Source: Linderina pennispora
Taxonomy: Eukaryota > Kickxellomycota > Kickxellomycetes > Kickxellales > Kickxellaceae
Direction of reading: 5' to 3'
Length of the DNA stretch: 64,000 nucleotides
Assembly (NCBI RefSeq): GCF_002104995.1
Contig: NW_024468251.1
Span: forward strand, 186,001 to 250,000
Part shown: positions 54,239 to 64,000 of the stretch, one piece after another
How positions within the stretch are numbered: the stretch's first letter is position 1
Layout of the letters: every line of letters begins with the position of its first letter
Position numbers and translations under genes: made by a program
Notes under the pieces: generated by a model
The model's input: only the letters and a program-made list of their open reading frames with translations
What the model was told of the DNA's origin: nothing
The model's database searches: none

Positions 54239-54643
54239 TTACGTGCGAAGCAAATAGTACAGATAGCACTGAACCTTGGTACCCAGAGAGCTCTTGGAGA
54301 GTTCAGTACGCTTGAAGCCGGTGTTGCAGCGACAGCCGATCTGCAGACCGGGCTGCTGGGAGAGAGTGACGGTGTGCGGGCCAACGAAGAATGTCTGTGT
54401 GGAGCTATGGTGCGTGTCATGGTAGGGGTTGCGGAGCTGCCACCGCCCAGCTACATGGGCTGGTGCAAAAGTGTGCGAAAAGGGCAAACTGATATTGTAC
54501 AGGATTCCACATTTTAACCAAAACAGGCGGCATGGGTAGCGGCTGCTGGCATTTCTATAGAAAACAATCGCAGTTGCGAAAACACCATGCAAAATCTGGC
54601 CCGAGTTGTGCCTGCAGTTCAGCTCTTGATTTTTAAATTGCAC
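54239..54643 (-). pseudogene. Possible gene fragment or terminal exon, unknown
   Basis: A 134-codon open frame with no Met. The part after a CAG acceptor-like site near 54434 (RNPYHDTHHSSTQTFFVGPH, then two closely spaced Cys, CRCNTG) uses G/C-ending codons as the neighbouring genes do, while the upstream half is AT-rich. It may be the last exon of a lost or unrecognised gene. Could also be chance. Confidence 0.2.
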
Positions 54644-54819
54644 AAGAGCAGGAGTAAAGTGCTACAGCCTTACTGACAATAGAGAGCTGCCCCCATTTAG
54701 TGAGCACGCTCTCCTCACCAGCTTGCGACAAGCTAGGAATTCAACCTGCTTCATCGGAATTGCGGTGTTGAAATGGTATCTTCACCTGTACCCAATCAAT
54801 ACGGTTAACTGGACATAAC

Positions 54820-55335
54820 ATGTTTGAAGGGTTAGGCAAAAGAGCTCATTGGTCAATAGTATTTGATACTTCATTGATGCGACACACATGCTGGCCATTA
54901 GTTCCAGCTCTCTTATGTTCCCTACATAAACTATCGGACAGTCAACCCGTGGTTTGCAGAATATTCAACTGTGATAGGCGATGTCTTGAGCCAAATAAAC
55001 TGCATAGCTACGAAAACATTGTGAATACGCAGGTTATTTGCTATATCAGCTACCAAACGCAAGTACGCAAGATCAGCTGGCGCATTGCTAGCAGCCAGGC
55101 GGCTGTTTACTCAGAGACAGCAGCGCGCAATACCACGCAATTATGTCCCAACTCAATAGTGGTGATTACACTAGGCTTGGTAATAGCCCAGATTAAAGCA
55201 AAAGGACAGGTGATATATCAGTTTCAGTGTATCCAGGTATTTGCTATTGCCGACAGCCAGTATCAAGGGTATGGGAACAGGTATGATGTAGGCCGATTGT
55301 ACCGAGTCGGTACTGAGCGAAAGAAGCATTTATAG
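54820..55335 (+). CDS. Doubtful open frame, 171 residues, unknown
   Basis: Opens with ATG 54820 (MFEGLGKRAHWSIVF) and has a hydrophobic stretch SIVVITLGLVIAQI in its second half. AT-rich codon use differs from all neighbours and no motif is recognised. It is either a foreign or young gene or a chance frame. Confidence 0.15.
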   Translation: MFEGLGKRAHWSIVFDTSLMRHTCWPLVPALLCSLHKLSDSQPVVCRIFNCDRRCLEPNKLHSYENIVNTQVICYISYQTQVRKISWRIASSQAAVYSETAARNTTQLCPNSIVVITLGLVIAQIKAKGQVIYQFQCIQVFAIADSQYQGYGNRYDVGRLYRVGTERKKHL

Positions 55336-55462
55336 AGGCTCTGATATTTTTTATTGCTGGGCAAAATGCGTAGGGGTAACGGCAGAAGAGTATATCAAAC
55401 CTTCTTCCTTCTGTACTCCCATGTACTTGTAGTTTCCGTTCCCAGGCCGATACCAGTGCAGA

Positions 55463-55468
55463 TATAAA
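55463..55468 (+). promoter_or_regulatory. TATA box upstream of GATA factor gene
   Basis: TATAAA in CAGATATAAAGC, 177 bp before the ATG at 55645. Confidence 0.4.
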
Positions 55469-55644
55469 GCCTGTCCGGGCTTTGCTTCTGAGCACAACCT
55501 CACCTTTTCTTCACTGAAGATACATCCGCTCCAACTTGGCTACGCACTGCCCAACAAAACCGACACATCAGAAACCCATTCACAAGCAACTTTGCCGACG
55601 GCTTAGTCACCGGCTGAAAACATTCTACTTCGGCCTGTATAGCC

Positions 55645-56523
55645 ATGCAGCAGGACCGCGCAGACAGATGCCCAAGCCCCGAAGCGTTGTTTTCTGACCA
55701 TGCTTTGATGGCTATAGCGGAACTGTCACCTGGCGCGAGCATGCCAAGCGCACTGTCTCAGCCTACTCTGGAGGAACCGCTACCGCTTCCGACGAATATC
55801 CTCATATCGGATATGGATTTTAGCCTTCGCTCACCGATCACCCCGATGCCCTTTGTGGAGGACAATGCGATGCCTTCCACATTCGCCGTATTCGATGGAC
55901 TCGGATTTACGGGGGTAAGTGAGCAACACAGCGACAATCCCGAAGCCTCTGTGCTGCATTCCAGCTACACTGGCAGCCAGCCGCAGCCATCGGCCGTCAG
56001 CAAGCTTGAGAGTGCCAATCAGCCGTTGAATAGCAGCCCGCGCAAGCTGCGTCTGGCAGCCAAGTTGCACGGCAGCCGGAGCACTGGCGGGATCACCAAG
56101 AAAAGCGGAAAGAGACGAGGCAGCAAGTATGTGATTCCGGCGATCAACCAGGATGGGTCGCTCAAGTGCTGCAGCAACTGCGGGGCAGCCCAGACGCCGA
56201 GCTGGCGGCGGCACCCGGACACCGGTACGATGCTGTGCAATGCCTGCGGGTTATATCTGCGGCTGCATATGAAGCCGCGACCGCTTGCGTTCGACGAGCA
56301 GGGGCATCTGCAGGTCATCCGCAAGAACGCGGCGGTGAAACGTGAGCCGATCAATGTGGGAGCTGGGGCTAATATGATGGCAGAGATAAATGCGGACTTG
56401 CCGTTCCAGGCGCTGGCGCTGGTGCCGGCCCACAGTGACTTGGCGCCCAGCGATGAAGGCGCTGGCGAGCTCGATGAGACGGAGGCGGCGCTGGCGGGAG
56501 CAATCAGGCGTGCGTCCAAGTGA
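55645..56523 (+). CDS. GATA-type transcription factor with 18-residue finger loop
   Basis: An intact 292-residue protein from ATG 55645 (MQQDRADRCPSPEALF). An acidic/Ser-rich N terminus, a basic segment KKSGKRRGSKYVIPAI and a single zinc finger: CCSNCGAAQTPSWRRHPD, then TGTMLCNACGLYLRLHMKPR, i.e. C-x2-C-x18-C-x2-C. The extra loop residue and the tail KPRPLAF separate it from the AreA-like factor at 25226 and recall other fungal GATA groups. The C terminus is Ala/Glu-rich. It probably controls genes through GATA sites; targets unknown. It precedes SLA2 by 191 bp on the same strand. Confidence 0.94.
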   Translation: MQQDRADRCPSPEALFSDHALMAIAELSPGASMPSALSQPTLEEPLPLPTNILISDMDFSLRSPITPMPFVEDNAMPSTFAVFDGLGFTGVSEQHSDNPEASVLHSSYTGSQPQPSAVSKLESANQPLNSSPRKLRLAAKLHGSRSTGGITKKSGKRRGSKYVIPAINQDGSLKCCSNCGAAQTPSWRRHPDTGTMLCNACGLYLRLHMKPRPLAFDEQGHLQVIRKNAAVKREPINVGAGANMMAEINADLPFQALALVPAHSDLAPSDEGAGELDETEAALAGAIRRASK

Positions 56524-56714
56524 GCAGTGTTTTCTGCTTTGCCCAGCCCTTGGCATGACCGGCGGAGTTTTCGTTTTAGTGCTGTGGCTGTCAGTGCCCG
56601 CTTTGTGCATGCGGAGTAGGGGAGGGCCAAAGCGCATATTTCTTTGGCTGCTGGCGACGACCAGGCATTCTCCTCACTTTCCTCCAATTCAGTTATTTTC
56701 TAAACCTTAGCACC

Positions 56715-59700
56715 ATGAATCTGTCGCATTTTTCGCTCCGCGTGGGCGACCGTGCAAAGGCGGAGCAGGAGCTGCTCGTGTCAATTCGCAAGGCGACGAA
56801 TGTAGATGAGACGTCACCGAAGCGCAAGCATGTGAGAAAGATGATTATGTTCAGCTGGGATTTCAAGACGTCGGTGCCGGTGTGGGAGGGCCTGAAGGCG
56901 CAGCCGCTGCTGGCCGACGAGGTGCAGTGCTACAAGGCGCTTATTTCGCTGCACAAGATGATTCGTGAGGGCCACCAGGTGTGCATTCCTGAGGCGCTGA
57001 CGCAGACGGCATTCCTGGAGACACTGGGGCAGCGTGCAGGCAACACCGGCGGGTATAGCGGGTGGCGTAACTACAGCGTGCTGATTCGCGCATACGTGAA
57101 CTTTTTGCTGGCGAAGCTGGAGTACCACCGGCTGCACCCCGAGTTCAACGGCATGTTCGACTACGAAGAGTACGTGAGCCTGCGCGGCACCAACGACCCG
57201 AACGAGGGCTACGAGACGATCGCGGACCTGATGAGCCTGCAGGACCGGCTGGACGAGTTCCAAAAGCTGGTGTTCCGCAACTTCCAGCCCGGGTCCAATA
57301 ACGAGTGCCGCATTGCATCACTGGTGCCGCTGGTGGAGGAATCGTATGGAATCTACAAGTTCGCCACGCGCATGCTTATTGCCATGCACCAGCGTGTGGA
57401 CGGCGCCGAGGAGGCGCTGGAGCCGCTGCGCACGCGGTACAACGGCCAGCACTATGCGCTGCGCAAGTTCTACTACGAGTGCTCAAACCTGCGGTACCTG
57501 ACGAGTCTGATCACGGTGCCGCGGCTGCCGCAGGACCCGCCCAACCTGTTTGGCGACGACTACATTCCGCCGCCACTGCCTGACCGCCCCGAGTCGGCAC
57601 GGGATGTGTCCTCGCCGGTTGCTCCCTCGCCGCCGCCACCAGCTGAGCCGACCATCGACCTGGAGGCCGAGCGCCAGGCAGCAGAGGCGCTGCGGCTGAA
57701 GCAAGAGGAGGAGGAGCGGCAGCGGCAGCTTCTTCTGCAGCAGCAGATGGAGCAGCAGCGGCTGGAAGAGCAGCGCAAGTTTGAGCTCCTGCAGCAGCAG
57801 CAGCGGGAGCGCGAGCAGCAGCAGCTGGAGCAGCTGCAACGCGAGCAGCTGTCGCGGCAGGTGCAGGGCAAGATGCAGGAGTTTGAGCAGCAGATGCTGA
57901 TGATGCGCGGTCAGCACGAGCGCGACCAGCTCACCATCGACCAGTACAACAAGCGGGTGGCAGCGCTGGAGGAGCAGATCCGGCAGCTGCAGCTGCTGCA
58001 GCTGCAGCAGGACCAGGGCAAGGACGAGCTGATCCGGCAGCTGCAGGCTCAGATCGAGCAGTGGAAGCAAAAATACGAGGCGCTGGCCAAGCTGTATGCC
58101 CAGCTGCGGCAGGAGCACCTGGAGCTACTGACCAAGTTCAAGGCCGTCAACCTCAAGGCCAACAGCGCCAACGAGGTCATGGCCAAGATGGACCGCCTGC
58201 AGGCCGACATGAAGCGCAAGAACCTGGAGCTGGCCGACATGATGCGCGAGCGCGACAAGGCGCGTGCCGACCTCCAGCGCATGGAGAACGGGCAGGTGGA
58301 GGAGCTGGAGCGGCTCCGGCGCGAGTTGGAGGACAGCGAGGACCGTGTGCGCGAGCTGAGCCGCAACAAGGGTGCCGAGGTGCAGCAGATGCTGGCCAAG
58401 TTCAATGCTGAGAAGGACGCGCTGCAGCGGCTGCTGGATGACAAGCTGCGCGAGGCAGATGGTGCGCGCAAGCGGTTCGACGACCTGCGAGCTGAGCACG
58501 AGCATCTGCGCCAGACCAAGGACGACGAGATCGCTGTGCTGCAGGCGGGCATGGACCAGAGCATCGTGGCCATGGCCAAGCTCAAGAACCAGGCCGACGG
58601 CAGCCAGGGCGACCTGCAGCGGCGGCTGGACGCGGTGATGGCCGAGCACGCACAGAAGCTGCGCCGCATCCTGGACTCGATCCTGCGGGCATGCGCAGAC
58701 ACGGCAGACGAGGCAGTGTTCAGCCTCAACGATCCGAGCAACGCCGGCAATATGACAGCGACAGTGGAGCACGTTCTGGCTACCATCGAGCAGGTCCACG
58801 ACCTAGGCAATGCGCTGGCAGCGTCGTTTGCCGGGTACCTGGCCAACCCCGACGGCGACCAGACGCAGGTTATCTCGACGGCGGTGGGCTTGGCCAATGA
58901 CGTCGAGCACCTGCTGGCCAACATCAAGGGTGTGTCGCGGCTGGCCAGTGGCGAGGACACCGTCGAGCGCATTGTCAAGGCTGCGCGCCAGACGGCGCTG
59001 GTCGCTCGCCAGTTCTTCATCAAGGGCCAGTCGCCCGCGATGGAGCGCCTGCTGGCTGCCGAGCGCCCTGGCGTGATCCTCGACACGAACCGCGAGCTGC
59101 AGCAAAGCCTGGGCACGCTGACGGCGCTGGCCGAGGGACTTGTGCCGCAGGACGCGTCGCGCGTGTCGGTGGCCACGACCAGCGAGGACGTGTCGGATCT
59201 GGTCGAGCGGGAAATGCTGAATGCCGCACGCGCCATTGACGAAGCTGTGGCGCGCCTGCAGGCACTGGCGAACCAGCCACGTGACTCGTCGCTGACCGAC
59301 CACCAGGTGCAGGTGCATGACGCGATCCTGGACTCGTCCATGGCCATGACCAACGCGATCGCGCAGCTGATCCGCGCCGCAACCGCGTCGCAACAGGAGA
59401 TCGTCGCGCAGGGCCGCGGCACGAGCTCAAAGGCAGCGTTCTACAAGAAGAACAACCGGTGGACTGAGGGTCTGATCTCGGCTGCCAAGGCTGTGGCCAT
59501 GGCCACCAACATGCTGGTTGAGACCGCCGACGGCGTGATCAAGGGCACGCTGACCATCGAGCACCTGGTGGTGGCTGCGCGCGAGGTGTCGGCGGCCACT
59601 GTGCAGCTTGTGGCCGCATCGCGCGTCAAGTCGCAGCTGTACTCGAAGACCCAGGAGCGCCTGGAGCTGGCCGCCAAGGCGGTGACGGAAGCCTCGGCAC

Positions 59701-59918
59701 ACCTGGTGCGTGCCACCCAGCGTCTCAGCGAGAAGGAGCAGCAGAGCGCTCAGGAGGACTTTGACCAGATGTCGAACCTCGAGTTCAAGAGCAAGGAGAT
59801 GGACCAGCAGGTCATGATCCTGAAGCTCGAGAAGGATCTGGTTGCTGCCAGGAGGAGGCTTGCCGAGATGCGCCGTCATGGCTACCATGCCGACGAAGAG
59901 GAGGAGAGCAATGTTTGA
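56715..59918 (+). CDS. SLA2: Endocytic adaptor Sla2/End4 (HIP1R homologue)
   Basis: 1067 residues, usual length, from ATG 56715 in the context CACCATG. The N-terminal ANTH domain (about 1-270) binds PtdIns(4,5)P2: it starts KAEQELLVSIRKATNVDETS and has the basic patch SPKRKHVRKM. A Pro-rich linker (PPPLPDRPESARD) leads into a long Gln/Glu/Leu-rich coiled coil (about 320-690) for dimerisation and clathrin light chain binding. The C-terminal I/LWEQ (THATCH) actin-binding module (about 840-1050) contains SSKAAFYKKNNRWTEGLISA and AAREVSAATVQLVAASRVKS. It couples clathrin coats to actin during endocytosis and tip growth. Intact over 3.2 kb. Confidence 0.97.
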   Translation: MNLSHFSLRVGDRAKAEQELLVSIRKATNVDETSPKRKHVRKMIMFSWDFKTSVPVWEGLKAQPLLADEVQCYKALISLHKMIREGHQVCIPEALTQTAFLETLGQRAGNTGGYSGWRNYSVLIRAYVNFLLAKLEYHRLHPEFNGMFDYEEYVSLRGTNDPNEGYETIADLMSLQDRLDEFQKLVFRNFQPGSNNECRIASLVPLVEESYGIYKFATRMLIAMHQRVDGAEEALEPLRTRYNGQHYALRKFYYECSNLRYLTSLITVPRLPQDPPNLFGDDYIPPPLPDRPESARDVSSPVAPSPPPPAEPTIDLEAERQAAEALRLKQEEEERQRQLLLQQQMEQQRLEEQRKFELLQQQQREREQQQLEQLQREQLSRQVQGKMQEFEQQMLMMRGQHERDQLTIDQYNKRVAALEEQIRQLQLLQLQQDQGKDELIRQLQAQIEQWKQKYEALAKLYAQLRQEHLELLTKFKAVNLKANSANEVMAKMDRLQADMKRKNLELADMMRERDKARADLQRMENGQVEELERLRRELEDSEDRVRELSRNKGAEVQQMLAKFNAEKDALQRLLDDKLREADGARKRFDDLRAEHEHLRQTKDDEIAVLQAGMDQSIVAMAKLKNQADGSQGDLQRRLDAVMAEHAQKLRRILDSILRACADTADEAVFSLNDPSNAGNMTATVEHVLATIEQVHDLGNALAASFAGYLANPDGDQTQVISTAVGLANDVEHLLANIKGVSRLASGEDTVERIVKAARQTALVARQFFIKGQSPAMERLLAAERPGVILDTNRELQQSLGTLTALAEGLVPQDASRVSVATTSEDVSDLVEREMLNAARAIDEAVARLQALANQPRDSSLTDHQVQVHDAILDSSMAMTNAIAQLIRAATASQQEIVAQGRGTSSKAAFYKKNNRWTEGLISAAKAVAMATNMLVETADGVIKGTLTIEHLVVAAREVSAATVQLVAASRVKSQLYSKTQERLELAAKAVTEASAHLVRATQRLSEKEQQSAQEDFDQMSNLEFKSKEMDQQVMILKLEKDLVAARRRLAEMRRHGYHADEEEESNV

Positions 59919-60606
59919 AATGGCACTCCCATCCCCTAGTTATATTTCCAATCTTTGACACTGCCAAGAACACATATCATCAGCCTACTACATACACTCT
60001 TATTTGGTGGGTGTTTCTGTAATGTGGGCTATTGTCAGTGAGGCCACGACCGCTGATCGCCCTGGCGGCAGTGTGTCATGTGGAACACTTTATCCGTGCA
60101 GTTGCTAAAATACGATGTACAGTTCCGATAGTCGTAGTCGGTTGCATCCTGGCTCATCTGATGCATTCTTTCGGTCGTCTTTGGTGCTGGGGTGGTTCCG
60201 ATGCCTAATCAGCAAGTCCATTTTGGCGATTTTTGCACTCGCACATATTCATGGTGTTGAGTTATGATTACTTTCCACAAACACGCAGTTATGATGAAAT
60301 AGCGTCAAGCCTTGCCACCACCTGTCTCACATCACACAACTCCCTTTCCAGATATATGGCAGCAGCGGCCATTACTCTCAACAGTCATATTTTTCGCTGT
60401 GACGAATGCGCATGAGCAAGGGCTGTCTAGTCCTACTTTCAATCCGATATCATCAGTCGCCGTTCAGGCACGTATCTCAGCAGCATATTCATGGCATTTT
60501 TTCAACTCCTGAATATATTTTTCAATATAATAAAAGGCGCTAGAGCTGAAATAATGGTGGACAGGTGCAGCACATATATGTGGCAGTACAATGGCATGGG
60601 ACTGCC
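59919..60606. other. Intergenic region
   Basis: About 690 bp between the SLA2 stop and the 3' end of the small secreted gene. AT-rich, with no supported gene. Confidence 0.4.
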
Positions 60607-60750
60607 TTATCCAGTGCCGACGGCGACACAGCCGCAGATGCCATCCACGCACGACCAGTAGAACCGAGGAGGGCATCTGGCCCTGGGCGCAAGATCGGCC
60701 GAGGCGACAGCAGCAGAGACGAGAAGAAGGACGACGGTCTTGAGATACAT
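60607..60750 (-). CDS. Small secreted Cys-rich peptide
   Basis: Forty-seven residues: a clear signal peptide MYLKTVVLLLVSAAVASA (1-18), then a short mature part with a basic start (DLAPRARCPP) and four Cys in CPPRFYWSCVDGICGC. Four Cys within 16 residues after a cleavage site is typical of small secreted effector- or inhibitor-like peptides. A perfect TATAAAA (minus strand, 60822-60828) lies 72 bp upstream. The in-frame extension upstream of Met has no signal-like start, so I prefer this ATG. Family unknown. Confidence 0.45.
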   Translation of the reverse strand: MYLKTVVLLLVSAAVASADLAPRARCPPRFYWSCVDGICGCVAVGTG

Positions 60751-61635
60751 TTGGCTATGTGGGGAACTCGAAGGAATTCTTGACGATACAATTGTTTGTT
60801 GTCTGTGAAGCACGCGTGCCCTTTTATATCCTGCGAAGCAGCAAACAAGTGCTCTCATACTGAAGCAAAGCAATTTTGCCAAACGCTCATGGGAAGGTCT
60901 CGAATTTGGCAGTCCCTTCTGGTCTCGGTGTATCGTGAGAATGTCCGAGGTTTGGATTTGCTCTAGGTACAATTTACAGGAAGAGATGTAAATGTATTGC
61001 CGGCGTCGATAGGTGAATCTAACAATAGATGTCTTGGCCGCATATACCCGGCCCCATTTGTTTTCTATCGGACACATGTCTCTGAATTCCGTTGCCTTGA
61101 GAACGAAAATCAATTTGTGGACGGTCCCCCGTTCCGAGGCTCCTCCCTTTTAACGGACTTCATGTAGTAGAGTAGTTGGTGTATCGGCAATCTCAACATT
61201 GACCAAAATGTGTACAATAATCATTTTGCGATGCATCGGCGATGGGTTCACGATTTATTAAGAGCTGTGGTTCCAAATCCTTATGATCTTAGGAACCCAT
61301 GGATCAAGACCTTTAGGCCACAATGGCCGGCCATACTATTCTGGGCGACCGGCGCCACTACTTAGACGGGCACCTGCCCTTTCACCTGGTGATTCCTCCT
61401 TCCTTCTTTCATACAGCATATTTCATACGTTCAATATACGTCGTGGAAAGGTGCTCGAAAAGTAAACGTGTTCTAGACAGTTGCAGGAGGCTGTCTATCC
61501 AAGTGTATCGTACCCGAGACACAACATATTTTTTCACCTTCCCCCTACTTACCGAGTACCGGAGGAAGCATACTGCTTATTTTATTTTATTTTTTCTCTT
61601 TATTTTGCTTTTGGCATTTTCCCTTTGCTATTCCT
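60751..61635. other. Region upstream of retrotransposon gag, may include its LTR and leader
   Basis: About 885 bp. The last part must be the retroelement leader and probably contains its 5' LTR. I could not fix LTR ends or a primer-binding site because the 3' LTR is outside the window. A T-rich tract (about 61575-61625) precedes the gag ATG. Confidence 0.35.
60822..60828 (-). promoter_or_regulatory. TATA box of small secreted peptide gene
   Basis: TATAAAA on the minus strand 72 bp before the ATG at 60750, a good spacing for a short 5' leader. Confidence 0.45.
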
Positions 61636-64000
61636 ATGACTGATCACCCAAACACCAGTCACAAGCAACGTGGCCAGGCTAGCCACCACCGCTTGCGCCC
61701 AACAGCAACTGTCCCTGAAGCCCAAGTACCGGACACTGAGGAGCTCGAATCATTCATTTTCCCACTCAACGATGAGGTACCTGCGGCTGAGAAGGTCCAT
61801 AAGATGAATTTGGCTTTAGGCCAGATGGCTGGAGACATGCAGCGTACGGCAGATAGGGTTGATGAACACTCTCGAGCATTGACCAACTGGCGCCGTAAGA
61901 CTGGCGAGGACCTCGACGACCTTGAAAACAGCATTAAGAAACTCGCGACGACATCAAGGGAGCACATGATGGCCCTAGAAGAGCAGACTGGTATGAACAC
62001 CACTGAGATTCAGGCGCTGAATGTCGAGTCTGCTAAGACCACTGCGAATATTGCACAGCTTACTCACCGCATCAGCGATATGCAGCAGATGCTAGCAACA
62101 AACTCTAGCCAGATATCGCAGCTAGTGACTCAAGTGTCATTGCTTGTGGAGCGTACGGCAAGAGCGGAGAGCGAGGTAGGCCATGTCAGGGATACCATGG
62201 ATGGAGCGATACGAGTAGTGACCGACGCCACCCACCAGCAAATTACGGAGGCACTGGATGACTTTCGCAGAGATGCTAAGCCCAATGAGGTCGACAATAA
62301 CACTAAGCCTCCGGACATTACAGAGACCCGTACGCACATTGTGGATGAAACTGCCCCTACCCCACCCAGTCCACTAGCGGCAGCACGCCCAGCAACCTAC
62401 CGCAACGGCAACCGAGGACAGTCCGATGATGTCCGTAACTACAAGCACGATGCTGCTGACAATCAAGCTGCAAGCAATGTACGTGGCACTCCCTCCCGCA
62501 ACAACCAGCGTGACCGCCAAGTCAACTACCAAGATTACCATCGTGGGGCCCATCGTCTGCACTTTGTGCACTATGCATCCCCAGACCGTATGAACTCGGG
62601 TGGTGTTGAGGGATTTTCAGGACAAGCTGGGAACAAACCGGATACATGGTACACCCCAGCCCAGGCCCCGCCTTTTCACCCGAGCCAGCCAACCCACTTT
62701 AGTGATGGTGTGATTATGGATGACAGATCCAATCCATTTTCGAGCCCGCTACCCACTGGTCAGCACAAGTCCCCACTCCGGGCAACAGGTGCACTCCTTG
62801 GTGGTTTTGCAGTTGGTGACCTGAACCAGGTCCTCCCATTCGATCCTGATGCGAACCGTCGCAAATTGCCTGATAAGTTGCCATCAATGAAACCTACTGA
62901 TAGGAACTTTGTGAGCGACCCCATTGACTACCTAACGGAAATCGAGACAATCCTGCTCAGTAATAACTACCCGCTACAGTTCTGGGGCGCACGTGCCATT
63001 CTGGTTGGCCTGAAACCCACGACACAGCGCAGGTTCCTCGATGCCTTACGGACTAACCCGGCACGCTCATGGGATGATACTAAACTGCGACTGCTAGAGA
63101 CATCCCCGACAATGCTGACACCCACATATGCACAGGAGGTCATCAGACAGCTACGATTGGACATTTACCAGCCATTCGCTGATTTCATTGATGAATTTGA
63201 GAAACTGCGCCTGACAGCATTATACCGTGCTTCGCAACCAGGCACCATTCAGCTCTTCTTGGAGGCCCTACCATTGCAGCTACGTGGACTAACACTCAAC
63301 TTTATGAATGCCCGACCCGCTGATGCCCAGGACCTCTCACAGATCTACAAGTTTGTCATGGAGTCCGAGACCGACTTTGCTCTTATGCTTGGACATGGAC
63401 GCGCTGGCCAGGAATGGAAGCAGCGTCACACATACCAGTCCACGTATATGACCCAGTACAAACAAAACCAAGGTCGGATTGGCCAGCATATGCCGACCCC
63501 AGAACAGAGTGCCGCAGCAAGGACGCCCCGCCCAAATGCACCCAATCGCACCAGGACCACTAACCAGCGACCTCGCAATGACCCGACGACACCCAGGCAT
63601 GTACATGTAAAGCACATGGACATCAGCACTAGCGAGACTCTACGGACAGATTCTGGCGATGACCTGGATGATAACGAGTCAGATGTGGGCGATACAGAGG
63701 CACAGGAGGATTATGTGGACTATGCCAGCGACGACGACTCCATCGACCTGTTCATGATTGATGTTGAAGTAGCTACAGCGGATAGGGTAACACCTCCATT
63801 GCCAACTATAACCAAGCTGGATCCATATATCATCCCCATCACACTAGTAGGGCATTCAGCACAGGTCCACACACAGGGTTTACTTGACACAGGCGCACGA
63901 CATACATGCATCACGAGAGCACTAGCGGAAGAGCTGTCCTGTGAGATTGCCCCAGCCAGTGGCACCATCGTTTTGGCTGTGGCCGAGTCAAGTGTTCCAC
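61636..64000 (+). mobile_element. LTR retrotransposon gag-protease polyprotein, 5' part (Ty3/gypsy-like)
   Basis: An open frame of 788 codons from ATG 61636 (MTDHPNTSHKQRGQASHH) to the right edge. The N-terminal part has coiled-coil character (about 60-205: TTANIAQLTHRISDMQQMLA). A capsid-like gag domain follows (about 420-600) with NFVSDPIDYLTEIETILLSN, FWGARAILVGL and RLTALYRASQPGTIQLFLEA. An acidic linker (SDVGDTEAQEDY) leads to a retropepsin start: GLLDTGARHTCITRALAEEL, with the catalytic DTG. I see no CCHC zinc knuckle between gag and protease. Reverse transcriptase, RNase H and integrase would lie beyond the edge. The frame is intact, so the copy may be recent. Assignment to Ty3/gypsy rests on the single gag-protease frame and gag type and is not certain. 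Confidence 0.85.

Larger units (their letters stand above)
52871..55644. other. Long AT-rich intergenic region with two weak open frames
   Basis: About 2.8 kb. Most holds nothing recognisable. Two stretches deserve mention: a minus-strand frame 54239-54643 without an ATG whose 3' part has coding-like composition, and a plus-strand frame 54820-55335 with ATG but AT-rich codons and no motif. A TATAAA at 55463 belongs to the GATA gene. Confidence 0.45.

Noticed and set aside
58049-59422. Minus-strand frame of 457 codons within SLA2
   Set aside because: Antisense of the coiled coil and I/LWEQ region; Ser/Arg/Cys-rich composition typical of a shadow.

Overview
The window reads as nuclear DNA of a filamentous fungus. 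It holds a chitin synthase fused to a myosin-type motor, a self-sufficient P450 foxy-type monooxygenase, a full-size PDR ABC transporter, fungal GATA regulators, Sla2, Mak10 and an Nma111-type protease. Introns are few and short (88 to 465 bp), the coding DNA is GC-rich, and several regulators carry long CAG/glutamine tracts. The protein set and the arthropod-type inhibitor repeats make me think of an early-diverging lineage such as Kickxellomycotina; that placement is inference, since no rRNA or other marker is present.

Layout. 0-10.3 kb: the 5' part of a myosin-motor chitin synthase (minus, cut by the left edge), a sugar transporter (plus), and a CYP505-like P450-reductase fusion (minus) with an extra N-terminal ubiquitin-like segment. 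10.9-20.6 kb: an ABHD1/3-YheT type esterase, an Nma111/HtrA-like PDZ protease, two paralogous secreted proteins with a lysozyme-like core, mitochondrial ribosomal protein mL44 and the GTPase ARL1, all plus strand. 21.5-28 kb: a Gln-rich protein with a DUF1752-like motif followed by a Gln-rich GATA factor. 28.1-34.2 kb: an SDR oxidoreductase, a stand-alone ABC ATPase-like protein with degraded ATP-binding motifs, a small zinc-binding-like protein and a low-complexity Gln/Pro-rich protein. 37.1-46.7 kb: a kappa-class GST, a small cluster of secreted Cys-rich proteins resembling arthropod pacifastin protease inhibitors, a PDR drug-efflux transporter, an unknown 147-residue protein and a secreted I78-type peptidase inhibitor. 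47.5-60 kb: housekeeping block with GRIM-19, a coiled-coil protein, porphobilinogen deaminase, the NatC subunit NAA35/Mak10, a second GATA factor and Sla2. 60.6-64 kb: a small secreted Cys-rich peptide and the gag-protease part of an LTR-type retrotransposon running off the right edge.

Two themes stand out. First, the 38.5-46.7 kb interval combines two unrelated protease-inhibitor families with an efflux pump and a GST, which suggests an interaction or defence neighbourhood. Second, about half of the genes between 9 and 46.7 kb are broken by single-nucleotide shifts although the protein sequence stays conserved on both sides of each break; genes from 47 to 64 kb are clean. Sequence error in part of the assembly is the simplest reading. 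Boundaries given for shifted genes span the whole inferred reading frame.
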